Source: Dietzia lutea (lineage in GTDB: Bacteria; Actinomycetota; Actinomycetes; Mycobacteriales; Mycobacteriaceae). From it: 64,000 nt of DNA. Every line of letters starts with the position of its first letter. The first letter of the stretch is position 1. Made by a program: the position numbers and the translations under genes. Where the stretch lies: contig NZ_CP015449.1 in assembly GCF_003096075.1 (NCBI RefSeq), positions 2,163,001 to 2,227,000 of the forward strand. The letters are read 5' to 3'. Shown here in pieces: positions 56,698 through 64,000 of the stretch. Under the pieces are notes generated by a model. It did no database searches and was not told where the DNA came from. It saw only the letters and a program-made list of their open reading frames with translations.

Positions 56698-57183
56698 GTG
56701 AGTAGACGCAGGAGTGGCCGGGTGCCCGCGGACGAGAGGTCCGTGGTCTCCTCGATGCGCGGGCTGCCCGCCTGGACCGCGGTCCTGCTGGCGGTGGCCA
56801 TCTCGCTGACCGGCGTGGCCATCGACTCGGTCTCGGGCGAGCTCGGCGCCGGGTTCACCGTCGCGTTCGTCCTCGGGTGCGTGGTGTCGGTGCTCGCGAT
56901 CTCGCGGCGCTCGCTGTTCGTCGCCGGGGTCCAGCCGCCGATCATCATGACGCTGCTGGTGCCGCTGGTCTACGTCATCTCCGGGGCGGGCGCGGACGTG
57001 TTCTCGCGGACACAGATCGTCTCGGTCGCCCTGCCGTTGGCCACCCGGTTCCCCCTGATGATCGCCACGACCGTCGTCGTCGTCGCGATCGCGCTGATCC
57101 GGGCGTTCGTGCTGGAGCCCCGGTCCACGCGGCCGGCGGCCCCCTACATCCAGCGCACCGCCCCGGCACACGCCCGCCGCTGA
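56698..57183 (+). CDS. DUF6542 membrane protein (Rv1111c-like)
   Basis: A 161-residue protein with four hydrophobic segments: GLPAWTAVLLAVAISLTGVAID, FTVAFVLGCVVSVLAISRRSLF, VQPPIIMTLLVPLVYVISG and a final anchor. The VQPP motif after the second segment fits the actinobacterial DUF6542 family, found beside ispH and ychF in mycobacteria. Function unknown. Converges with ispH on the other strand. Confidence 0.75.
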   Translation: MSRRRSGRVPADERSVVSSMRGLPAWTAVLLAVAISLTGVAIDSVSGELGAGFTVAFVLGCVVSVLAISRRSLFVAGVQPPIIMTLLVPLVYVISGAGADVFSRTQIVSVALPLATRFPLMIATTVVVVAIALIRAFVLEPRSTRPAAPYIQRTAPAHARR

Positions 57184-57241
57184 GGCGGGGCGTACCGGGG
57201 CGGTGAGTGCCGTCCCGCCCGCTCCGAAGCGGGCGGTCGGG

Positions 57242-58222
57242 TCAGGCCTTCTGGGTGCTGCGCAGCGAGCGGGGCAGCGCGAAGGTGATGGTCTCCTGCG
57301 CGGTCCGCACGGGCGAGACGTCGCTGTAACCGTGGTCGGCGAGCAGGTCCAGCACGCCCCGCACGAGGACCTCGGGGACGGAGGCGCCCGAGGTCACGCC
57401 GACGGTGGTCACGCCGTCGAACCAGGAGGTGTCGACCTCCTTGGCGTAGTCCACGAGGTGCGCGTCGCGGGCGCCGGCCTGCAGCGCCACCTCGACCAGC
57501 CGGACCGAGTTGGACGAGTTCTGCGAGCCCACGACGATCACCAGGTCGCACTGGGGCGCCATCGCCTTGACCGCGGTCTGGCGGTTCTGGGTGGCGTAGC
57601 AGATGTCGTCCGACGGCGGATCGACCAGCGTGGGGTACTTCTGCTTGAGTCGACGCACCGTCTCCATGGTCTCGTCGACGCTCAGTGTGGTCTGGGAGAG
57701 CCAGATGAGCTTCTCGGTGTCGACCGGGATGTCGAGGGCGTCGACGGACTCGGGCCCGTCCACGAGGGTCACCACGTCGGGCGCCTCGCCGGCGGTGCCC
57801 TCGACCTCCTCGTGGCCCTCGTGGCCGACCAGCAGGATCTGGTAGCCCTCTCGGGCGAAGCGCTTGACCTCGGTGTGCACCTTGGTCACGAGCGGGCAGG
57901 TGGCGTCGAAGGTGTTGAGCTGCAGGTTGAGGGCGCTCTCCCGGACGGCCGGAGAGACGCCGTGGGCGGAGAACACGAGGTTCGCGCCGTGCGGCACCTC
58001 GTCGGTCTCGTCGACGAAGATCACGCCCTGGTCGGTGAAGGACTCCACGACGTGCTTGTTGTGGACGATCTCCTTGCGGACGTACAGCGGCGCCCCGTGC
58101 TTCTCCAGGGCTTTCTCGACCGTCTCGACGGCTCGGTCGACGCCGGCACAGTAGCCGCGCGGTTCCGCGAGTAGTACCCGCTTGGTTGCCGGTTCGGCGA
58201 TCATGTCGGTCTGCTCGGTCAT
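57242..58222 (-). CDS. ispH: 4-hydroxy-3-methylbut-2-enyl diphosphate reductase
   Basis: A 326-residue iron-sulfur enzyme for the last step of the MEP isoprenoid pathway, giving IPP and DMAPP. The three cluster cysteines are visible: C25 in EPRGYCAGV, one in [12 protein letters not shown] and one in [25 protein letters not shown] and the catalytic TQTTLS-like loop ([10 protein letters not shown]) are also present. Start at the ATG giving [11 protein letters not shown], six bases after TACCCT; the longer frame upstream crosses this promoter. The gene order with xseA/xseB matches M. tuberculosis lytB2. Confidence 0.96.
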   Translation of the reverse strand: MTEQTDMIAEPATKRVLLAEPRGYCAGVDRAVETVEKALEKHGAPLYVRKEIVHNKHVVESFTDQGVIFVDETDEVPHGANLVFSAHGVSPAVRESALNLQLNTFDATCPLVTKVHTEVKRFAREGYQILLVGHEGHEEVEGTAGEAPDVVTLVDGPESVDALDIPVDTEKLIWLSQTTLSVDETMETVRRLKQKYPTLVDPPSDDICYATQNRQTAVKAMAPQCDLVIVVGSQNSSNSVRLVEVALQAGARDAHLVDYAKEVDTSWFDGVTTVGVTSGASVPEVLVRGVLDLLADHGYSDVSPVRTAQETITFALPRSLRSTQKA

Positions 58223-58228
58223 GTCCCC

Positions 58229-58234
58229 AGGGTA
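58229..58234 (-). promoter_or_regulatory. -10 hexamer (TACCCT), leaderless start for ispH
   Basis: On the minus strand TACCCT ends 6 nt before the ispH ATG and decides between three in-frame ATG codons. Confidence 0.45.
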
Positions 58235-58295
58235 CGGTTCATACTGGATTTCGACCATTACGCCTCCCTCCACGCCCCCCGGCAGAGAGGTCCGC

Positions 58296-58685
58296 ATGCT
58301 CCGACCACTGTTCCTCACCCGTGCCTCGATCGGTCTGGCCGCCACCGCGGCCGAGCGCGTCGTGGCCCTGCCCGGCCGCGCGATCGAGGCGGTGTCCACG
58401 CTGCCCGGCGTGCCCGTCCGGGTCGCCGGCGGCCTGGTGCAGTCGTACCTGCACGCGGGGCAGACCCTCACCGACCTGGCCGTCAAGGGCGACAGGGTGC
58501 TCGCCTCGGTCTTTCCCGCCCGGTCGGATCAGCCGGAGTGGGCGACGTTCGACGAGGACGAGACCGAGGAGGTCCTCGACGTGTCCTACCGGGTGTACGG
58601 CTCGTCGCGGGCGCCCCGCGACGGTGGTGATGACGGTGACCATCCGGACGTGCCGACGGGGCGCGTCACCCCCCGCGACGAGTGA
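58296..58685 (+). CDS. Conserved actinobacterial protein (Rv1109c-like)
   Basis: A 129-residue protein with an amphipathic first half ([33 protein letters not shown]) that could lie on a membrane or lipid surface and an acidic C-terminus ([18 protein letters not shown]). Its position between ispH and xseA matches Rv1109c of M. tuberculosis. Its stop overlaps the xseA GTG by 4 bp, so it leads the exonuclease VII operon. Lipid-surface association is suggested by the helix and is inference. Confidence 0.65.
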   Translation: MLRPLFLTRASIGLAATAAERVVALPGRAIEAVSTLPGVPVRVAGGLVQSYLHAGQTLTDLAVKGDRVLASVFPARSDQPEWATFDEDETEEVLDVSYRVYGSSRAPRDGGDDGDHPDVPTGRVTPRDE

Positions 58686-60001
58686 GCGCCTCCTCCCCCG
58701 GCACCCCGAGCAGCCCCGAGTCGCCGTGGCCGGTCCGGGTCGTCTCGGACCAGATCGCCGCGTGGATCCACCGCCTGGGCGCGGTGTGGGTCGAGGGTCA
58801 GATCACCCAGCTGAGTCTGCGACCGGGCACCCGCACGGCCTTCCTCACGCTGCGTGACCCGTCCGTCGACAACTCGCTGACGCTGACGTGCCCGCCCCGG
58901 CTGATCTCCGAGTCACCCGTCCCGGTCACGGAGGGCAGCCGGGTCGTGGTCCGCGGCACGCCGCGCTTCTACACGGGCCGCGGCTCGTTCTCGCTTCAGG
59001 TCTCGGAGATCCGCCCGGTCGGCGTGGGCGAGCTGCTGGCGCGCATCGAGCGACTCAAGCAGGCGCTGGCGGCCGAGGGCCTGTTCGATCCCCGCCTCAA
59101 GAGGCCGCCGCCGTTCCTGCCGACGTGCGTGGGTCTGATCACGGGCCGGGCGAGCGCCGCCGAGCGCGACGTGGTCGAGGTGGCTCGTGGTCGCTGGCCG
59201 GACGTGCGCTTCGCCGTGCGCAACACCGCCGTGCAGGGCGTGTCGGCCGTGCCCCAGATCCTCGACGCGCTGGCCGAGCTGGACGCGGACCCCGTCGTCG
59301 ACGTCATCATCCTCGCCCGCGGCGGCGGCTCTGTCGAGGACCTCCTCCCCTTCTCCGACGAGGCGTTGATCCGCGCGATCTCGCGGTGCCGCACGCCGGT
59401 CGTCTCGGCGATCGGACACGAGCCCGACTCCCCCCTGTCGGACCTCGTCGCCGACCTGCGCGCCGCCACCCCCACCGACGCCGCCAAGCGCGTCGTCCCC
59501 GACGTGGTCGAGGAGCGGCGCCGTATCGCCGAGGCGCGCGCCCGCACCGCCCGGGCCCTGCGCGGCTGGGTGGAGCGCGAGCGCAACCAGCTCGCCGCGG
59601 TGCGGTCCCGGCCGTGCATGGCGAACCCCCACGGGATCGTCGACTCGCGCGCGGAGGTCGTCGCCGAGGCGCTGCGGGCGGCGCGGCGGGACATCACCCG
59701 CATCATCGACTCGGAGTCCACGTCGCTCAGCCACCTGTCGGCGCGCCTGACCACCCTCGGCCCGGCGGCCACCCTCGCCCGCGGCTACGCGGTGGTCCAG
59801 TCGGTGGCCGGGGTGCACGACGGTCGGGTGGTGTCGTCGATCGCCGACGCCCCGCCCGGCTCCCAGCTGCGCATCCGCGTCTCCGACGGCGCCCTCTCCG
59901 CGGCGGTGCTCGGGTCGACGCCCGCCGCCGGCCGCACCACCGCCCCCGCGCCGACCGCCACCGACACACCCGAGACCGACACCCCCGAGGAGCAGTCCTG
60001 A
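58682..60001 (+). CDS. xseA: Exodeoxyribonuclease VII large subunit
   Basis: A 439-residue protein: OB-fold DNA-binding domain ([35 protein letters not shown]; residues 15-115), then the catalytic domain with [23 protein letters not shown] and the signature [42 protein letters not shown], then a long coiled coil (about 255-360). With XseB it digests single-stranded DNA from both ends. GTG start overlaps the preceding stop; TGA overlaps the xseB ATG by 1 bp. The disordered Pro/Thr tail is usual for actinobacteria. Confidence 0.96.
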   Translation: MSASSPGTPSSPESPWPVRVVSDQIAAWIHRLGAVWVEGQITQLSLRPGTRTAFLTLRDPSVDNSLTLTCPPRLISESPVPVTEGSRVVVRGTPRFYTGRGSFSLQVSEIRPVGVGELLARIERLKQALAAEGLFDPRLKRPPPFLPTCVGLITGRASAAERDVVEVARGRWPDVRFAVRNTAVQGVSAVPQILDALAELDADPVVDVIILARGGGSVEDLLPFSDEALIRAISRCRTPVVSAIGHEPDSPLSDLVADLRAATPTDAAKRVVPDVVEERRRIAEARARTARALRGWVERERNQLAAVRSRPCMANPHGIVDSRAEVVAEALRAARRDITRIIDSESTSLSHLSARLTTLGPAATLARGYAVVQSVAGVHDGRVVSSIADAPPGSQLRIRVSDGALSAAVLGSTPAAGRTTAPAPTATDTPETDTPEEQS

Positions 60002-60234
60002 TGTCCGACGAGCAGACCCCCGTCTCCGAACTGGGCTACGAGCAGGCCCGCGACGAGCTCATCGAGGTGGTCCGCATCCTCGAGGCCGGCGGTCAGGATC
60101 TGGACGCCTCCCTCGCCCTGTGGGAGCGGGGCGAGGAACTCGCCGCGCGGTGCACCGAGCATCTCGACGGCGCCCGTGCGCGCATCGACGCGGTCCTGGG
60201 CGACGACGACGAGGGCGGCACCGCCCGGGGCTGA
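60001..60234 (+). CDS. xseB: Exodeoxyribonuclease VII small subunit
   Basis: A 77-residue helical protein with [47 protein letters not shown], the standard XseB pattern. Several copies bind the XseA coiled coil. ATG overlaps the xseA stop by one base. It ends the operon. Confidence 0.95.
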   Translation: MSDEQTPVSELGYEQARDELIEVVRILEAGGQDLDASLALWERGEELAARCTEHLDGARARIDAVLGDDDEGGTARG

Positions 60235-60281
60235 GCCCGCCGCCCGGTCACGCGGGAGGGCTCACCTCCCCGCGCGGGCGA

Positions 60282-60842
60282 TCACTGCGTGGGGAGCGGC
60301 TCCGCGTCCTGGACGGCGGCGGCGAGCGTCTCGAACTGATCAGTGGGCGCCGAGCCGGTCACGGCCACGCGGACGTCGTCGAGGTCCAGCACCCACACGG
60401 GGCGCACGTCGTCGCCGGTGAGGACGGTCCACTCGCGCCCGGCGATCGGCACCATGGTGCGCTCGGGCCGCGGGCCGCCGTTCAGTGAGCGGAACGCGTC
60501 CTCCGGGGCGTCGGACTGGACGAGCTCGACGTAGCTGCGTTCGCCGGTCACCCAGCCGACGTGGCTGGACGTGGTGCCGGCGAAGCCCTGGACGCGGCCG
60601 GAGTTGGCGGTCCAGTCCGCGGGGACCTCGGGCGAACGGATCGGGTACTCCAGACTGCGGGCATCCTGGCGCAGGGACGCGTCGGCGTCGAACTGCGGGA
60701 TCTGCCCCTGCTCCGGGCCGGACGGGCTGAAGGTGCACAGTCCGGCGACACCGGCGAAGAGTCCGCAGATGACCATGAGCACCACCACCGACCAGAACAT
60801 GTCGCGGTTGCCCTGCAGGATTCTCGGTTTCGCCTCGGCCAC
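60282..60842 (-). CDS. DUF4245 membrane-anchored protein (Rv1100-like)
   Basis: A 186-residue protein: short basic cytoplasmic start (MAEAKPRILQGNRDM), one transmembrane helix (FWSVVVLMVICGLFAGVAGLCTF) and an extracytoplasmic domain (PIRSPEVPADWTANSGRVQG, SHVGWVTGERSYVELVQS, GREWTVLTGDDVRPVWVLDL) typical of DUF4245. Function unknown; the gene lies beside glpX in mycobacteria as well. GTG start at 60842 is set by the family N-terminus and by GATACT seven bases upstream. Divergent from glpX. Confidence 0.85.
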   Translation of the reverse strand: MAEAKPRILQGNRDMFWSVVVLMVICGLFAGVAGLCTFSPSGPEQGQIPQFDADASLRQDARSLEYPIRSPEVPADWTANSGRVQGFAGTTSSHVGWVTGERSYVELVQSDAPEDAFRSLNGGPRPERTMVPIAGREWTVLTGDDVRPVWVLDLDDVRVAVTGSAPTDQFETLAAAVQDAEPLPTQ

Positions 60843-60987
60843 GCCTGTGAGTATCCCACCCACCCGGGGCGACTCCGGCGCGTGGCCCCCGGCCCGGTCG
60901 CGGAGGTGGAACAATGAGCGCCGACAACCCGCCGCGCGCGCGTGACCTCGTCGCGCCCGCGCCCGCCCCCGAGGAGCCAGACCACCT

Positions 60988-61998
60988 ATGTCAGACGCCA
61001 AGCGCCCCGATCGTAACCTCGCCATGGAGCTGGTCCGTGTGACCGAGGCCGCCGCTCTCGCCGCCGGGCGCTGGGTGGGCCGGGGCGACAAGAACGGTGG
61101 CGACGGTGCCGCGGTCGACGCCATGCGCGAGCTCATCTCGACCGTCGACATGGACGGCACCGTGGTGATCGGTGAGGGCGAGAAGGACGAGGCGCCCATG
61201 CTCTACAACGGCGAGAGGGTCGGTACCGGTGACGGGCCGGCGGTCGACGTGGCCGTGGACCCGATCGACGGCACCCGCCTCATGGCGGAGGGTCGCCCCA
61301 ACTCGATCGCCGTGATCGCGGTGGCCGAGCGCGGGGCGATGTTCGACCCGTCGGCGGTGTTCTACATGCGCAAGATCGCGGTCGGCCCGGACGCCGTCGG
61401 CCGGATCGACCTGTCCAAGTCCACCGAGTGGAACATCCGGTCGGTGGCCGAGGCCAAGAACATCGACGTCGGCGACATGACGGTGTGCGTGCTCGACCGG
61501 CCTCGTCACGCCGAGCTCATCTCCGAGATCCGTGCCGCCGGCGCCAAGGTTCGGCTCATCATGGACGGCGACGTCGCGGGCGGCGTGGCGGCGGCCTCCG
61601 ACGACAGCTCGGTGGACATGCTCATGGGTATCGGCGGGACGCCGGAGGGCATCATCACCGCGTGCGCCATGAAGTGCATGGGTGGCGAGATCCAGGGCCA
61701 GCTGTGGCCGCAGGACGACGCGGAGCGTCAGAAGGCCGTCGACGCCGGCCTGGACGTCGACGCCATCCTCGGCACCGACGACCTCGTCAAGGGCGACAAC
61801 TGCTTCTTCGCCGCCACCGGCATCACCAACGGCGACATGGTCCGCGGCGTGAGCTACCGCGCCAACGGCGCCATCACCCGGTCCCTGGTCATGCGGTCCA
61901 AGTCCGGCACGGTCCGCCACGTCGAGGGCCGCCACAAGATGGAGAAGCTCCGCGAGTTCTCGGCCGTCGACTACGGCCAGGCCGCCGACGCCCGCTGA
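60988..61998 (+). CDS. glpX: Class II fructose-1,6-bisphosphatase
   Basis: A 336-residue GlpX-type phosphatase, the gluconeogenic FBPase of actinobacteria. [27 protein letters not shown] opens the protein; metal and phosphate motifs are [27 protein letters not shown] and [13 protein letters not shown], and [20 protein letters not shown] follows. It hydrolyses fructose 1,6-bisphosphate to fructose 6-phosphate, with a Li+-sensitive Mg2+/Mn2+ centre. Start ATG with GAGGAG upstream. Next to fumC as in M. tuberculosis, linking gluconeogenesis and the TCA cycle. Confidence 0.97.
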   Translation: MSDAKRPDRNLAMELVRVTEAAALAAGRWVGRGDKNGGDGAAVDAMRELISTVDMDGTVVIGEGEKDEAPMLYNGERVGTGDGPAVDVAVDPIDGTRLMAEGRPNSIAVIAVAERGAMFDPSAVFYMRKIAVGPDAVGRIDLSKSTEWNIRSVAEAKNIDVGDMTVCVLDRPRHAELISEIRAAGAKVRLIMDGDVAGGVAAASDDSSVDMLMGIGGTPEGIITACAMKCMGGEIQGQLWPQDDAERQKAVDAGLDVDAILGTDDLVKGDNCFFAATGITNGDMVRGVSYRANGAITRSLVMRSKSGTVRHVEGRHKMEKLREFSAVDYGQAADAR

Positions 61999-62005
61999 CG
62001 GCACC

Positions 62006-62054
62006 CGCGCCCGCCGGGCCCGCGCCGTAGTTCCTGCACGGCCCGGCGGGCGCG
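62006..62054 (+). terminator. GC-rich hairpin between glpX and fumC
   Basis: Perfect 15-bp arms (CGCGCCCGCCGGGCC / GGCCCGGCGGGCGCG) with a 19-nt loop. No T-run follows; the right arm abuts the fumC -10 box, so it may both attenuate glpX transcripts and shape the fumC promoter. Confidence 0.55.
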
Positions 62055-62056
62055 CC

Positions 62057-62062
62057 TAGTCT
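62057..62062 (+). promoter_or_regulatory. -10 hexamer (TAGTCT), leaderless start for fumC
   Basis: TAGTCT ends 6 nt before ATG 62069. Confidence 0.45.
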
Positions 62063-62068
62063 GGCCCC

Positions 62069-63472
62069 ATGGCCGATCAGACTGAATTCCGTATCGAACA
62101 CGACACGATGGGCGAGGTCCGGGTCCCGGTCGACGCCCTCTGGCGGGCCCAGACCCAGCGCGCCGTGGAGAACTTCCCCGTCTCGGGTCGCGGCCTCGAG
62201 CGGGCGCAGATCCGCGCCCTCGGGTTGCTCAAGTCCGCCTGCGCGACCGTCAACGGGCGGCTCGGGCTGCTCGATCGGGAGAAGGTGAACGCGATCGTCG
62301 CGGCCGCCGGCCGTATCGCCGAGGGCGAGGTCGACGGGCACTTCCCCGTCGACGTGTTCCAGACGGGGTCGGGCACGAGCTCGAACATGAACACCAACGA
62401 GGTCATCGCCTCGCTCTGCGCGGCCGAGGGCGTCACGGTCCACCCGAACGACGACGTGAACATGTCGCAGTCGTCCAATGACACGTTCCCCACGGCCACG
62501 CACGTCGCCGCGACGGAGGTCGTGATCGCCGACCTCGTGCCGGCCCTCGGCGTGCTCGCGGAGTCGTTCGAGGCGAAGGCCGAGCAGTGGCGGGATGTGG
62601 TCAAGCCCGGCCGCACGCACCTCATGGACGCCGTCCCCGTCACGCTCGGTCAGGAGTTCGGCGGCTATGCACGCCAGATCCGAGCCGGCATCGAGCGCGT
62701 CTGCGGCACCCTGCCCCGCGTGGGCGAGCTGCCGATCGGCGGCACCGCCGCGGGCACCGGGCTCAACGCCCCGGACGGGTTCGGCTCCGCCGTCGTCGAG
62801 GAGCTGCGTTCCCTCACCGGGATCGAGGAGCTCCGCCTGGCCGCGGACCCGTTCGAGGCCCAGGCCGCCCGCGACGGGCTGGTCGAGCTGTCGGGTGCGC
62901 TGCGCGCGGTCGCGGTCTCGCTGACCAAGATTGCCAACGACATCCGCTGGATGGGGTCGGGCCCCATGACCGGGCTCTCCGAGGTGCATCTGCCGGACCT
63001 GCAGCCGGGGTCGTCGATCATGCCCGGCAAGGTCAACCCGGTGCTGTGCGAGACGGTCGCGCAGGTCGCCGCCCAGGTCGTCGGCAACGACGCGGCGGTC
63101 GCGTGGGCCGGCGCGAGCGGCGCCTTCGAGTTGAACACCGCCATCCCCGTGATGGCGCGCAACGTGCTGGAGTCGGTCCGGATCCTCGCGAACTCGTCCA
63201 CGCTGTTCGCCGAGCGCTGCATCGACGGGATCGAGCCGGACGTCGACCGCATGCGCCGTCTGGCCGAGTCGTCCCCCTCGATCGTCACGCCGCTGAACTC
63301 GGCGATCGGCTACGAGGAGGCGGCCCGTGTCGCCAAGCACGCCCTCGCCGAGGGGCTGACCATCCGCGAGGCGGTCATCGCGCTGGGCTTCGTCCCCGAC
63401 CCGCTGTCCGAGGAGGAGCTCGACCGTCGTCTCGACGTCCTCGGTATGACCGGCCTCGACCGCGAGCGCTGA
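62069..63472 (+). CDS. fumC: Class II fumarate hydratase (iron-independent)
   Basis: A 467-residue fumarase of the aspartase/fumarase superfamily. [57 protein letters not shown] and the signature [12 protein letters not shown] are all in place, the last containing the catalytic serine loop. It is a homotetramer with no cofactor, working with or instead of the class I enzyme at 4.1 kb under oxidative or iron-poor conditions. Leaderless promoter. Followed by a strong terminator. Confidence 0.97.
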   Translation: MADQTEFRIEHDTMGEVRVPVDALWRAQTQRAVENFPVSGRGLERAQIRALGLLKSACATVNGRLGLLDREKVNAIVAAAGRIAEGEVDGHFPVDVFQTGSGTSSNMNTNEVIASLCAAEGVTVHPNDDVNMSQSSNDTFPTATHVAATEVVIADLVPALGVLAESFEAKAEQWRDVVKPGRTHLMDAVPVTLGQEFGGYARQIRAGIERVCGTLPRVGELPIGGTAAGTGLNAPDGFGSAVVEELRSLTGIEELRLAADPFEAQAARDGLVELSGALRAVAVSLTKIANDIRWMGSGPMTGLSEVHLPDLQPGSSIMPGKVNPVLCETVAQVAAQVVGNDAAVAWAGASGAFELNTAIPVMARNVLESVRILANSSTLFAERCIDGIEPDVDRMRRLAESSPSIVTPLNSAIGYEEAARVAKHALAEGLTIREAVIALGFVPDPLSEEELDRRLDVLGMTGLDRER

Positions 63473-63496
63473 CCCGCCGCGGTCCCACCGCTCAAA

Positions 63497-63532
63497 GGGG
63501 AAGGGCCCGGGCGACCGCCCGGGCCCTGCCCC
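63497..63532. terminator. Intrinsic terminator between convergent fumC and phoH2
   Basis: AGGGCCCGGGCG and CGCCCGGGCCCT (63502-63513, 63516-63527) separated by two bases, extended by GGGG/CCCC and followed by TATTT. Confidence 0.8.
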
Positions 63533-63583
63533 TATTTCCGCCGCGCCCGGCCCTGCGCCGCGGCTCGGACGCCCCGCCCCGCC

Positions 63584-64000
63584 TCAGGCGGCCCGGATCC
63601 GGCGGAGCTCGCCGGCCGCGGCGCCGGGGTGGAACTCCTCGAGCATCGTGGTGACGAGCTCGGCGATGGCCGAGCGCTCGGACCTGCTGAGGGTGATGTG
63701 GGCGAACAGCGGGTGGCCCTTGAGCTTCTCCACCACCGCCTGGATCCCGTCGTGCCGACCGACCCGGAGGTTGTCGCGCTGCGCCACGTCATGGGTGAGC
63801 ACGACCCGCGATCCGGTGCCCAGTCGGGACAGCACGGTGAGCAGGACGTTGCGCTCGAGCGACTGCGCCTCGTCGACGATCACGAAGGAGTCGTGGAGGC
63901 TGCGGCCACGGATGTGGGTCAGTGGCAGCACCTCGAGGATGTCGCGATCCATCACCTCGTCGATCACGTTCTCGCTGACCAGTCCCTCGAGGGTGTCGAA
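63584..64000 (-). CDS. PhoH2-type ATPase, C-terminal part (partial)
   Basis: The visible 138 residues are the end of a PhoH-domain protein that continues beyond the window. [52 protein letters not shown] has the Walker B VIVDEAQ and sensor-like elements of the PhoH/RecD-like helicase family. Position next to fumC and glpX matches PhoH2 (Rv1095), where a PIN ribonuclease domain precedes the PhoH domain and the two act as an RNA helicase/RNase. The PIN domain and Walker A are outside the window. Confidence 0.88.
   Translation of the reverse strand, partial: FDTLEGLVSENVIDEVMDRDILEVLPLTHIRGRSLHDSFVIVDEAQSLERNVLLTVLSRLGTGSRVVLTHDVAQRDNLRVGRHDGIQAVVEKLKGHPLFAHITLSRSERSAIAELVTTMLEEFHPGAAAGELRRIRAA

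Overview
The window is very GC-rich (about 70 percent by eye) and looks like a chromosome of the order Mycobacteriales. A Dietzia-like organism is my best guess, from gene content and style and not from any database match. The evidence is a right-hand block (phoH2, fumC, glpX, DUF4245 gene, xseB, xseA, Rv1109c-like gene, ispH, DUF6542 gene, ychF) with the gene set of the Mycobacterium tuberculosis Rv1095-Rv1112 region, a monomeric NADP isocitrate dehydrogenase, an LGFP-repeat lipoprotein, and many start codons 6-8 nt after a TANNNT -10 hexamer, which implies leaderless mRNAs.

Layout. 1-3.1 kb: end of a ferric-siderophore binding protein, two FecCD permeases and an ATPase. 3.1-11.6 kb: DUF5709-like protein, PCMT-like methyltransferase, class I fumarase, LGFP lipoprotein, Bcr/CflA exporter, CPBP protease, MpaB-type oxygenase, DUF808 and DUF488 proteins, nitrobindin-like protein. 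11.65-16.2 kb: a tightly coupled minus-strand operon (DUF4242 protein, acyl-CoA-dehydrogenase-like flavoprotein, ABC importer) behind a promoter whose spacer is a 23-bp palindrome. 16.3-31.3 kb: PhoU, an SDR, IlvD, a decayed arylsulfatase tail, a frameshifted photolyase, an LLM flavoprotein, a CPA2 antiporter, membrane and EEP-nuclease genes, an RluA-type synthase, an HdeD-lipase fusion, a frameshifted DinB gene, an ICL/PEPM enzyme and dodecin. 31.4-39.6 kb: an unusually asymmetric ABC exporter pair, isocitrate dehydrogenase, and a beheaded MFS-CBS gene next to a kinase scrap. 39.6-42.2 kb: Mug glycosylase, small membrane protein, RibD-like reductase, AraC regulator.

42276-53993 is an 11.7-kb integrated element at the 3' end of ychF, flanked by a 24-bp direct repeat that restores the last codons and stop of ychF. 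It carries a tyrosine integrase, a serine resolvase, an Xis-like protein, a primase-polymerase/P-loop replication protein, a candidate origin (six iterons arranged symmetrically around an AT-rich core), a capsid-like protein, a ParB-fold protein, an HNH nuclease and a possible abortive-infection gene. It has no recognisable terminase, portal, protease, tail or lysis gene. I read it as a phage satellite, comparable in logic to staphylococcal SaPIs and to the M. tuberculosis phiRv1/phiRv2 elements. It is the most interesting part of the window.

54-64 kb: the conserved housekeeping block (YchF, AI-2E transporter, DUF6542 protein, IspH, Rv1109c-like protein, exonuclease VII, DUF4245 protein, GlpX, FumC) and the end of PhoH2. 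Family names come from my reading of motifs and protein sequence; no similarity search was run.
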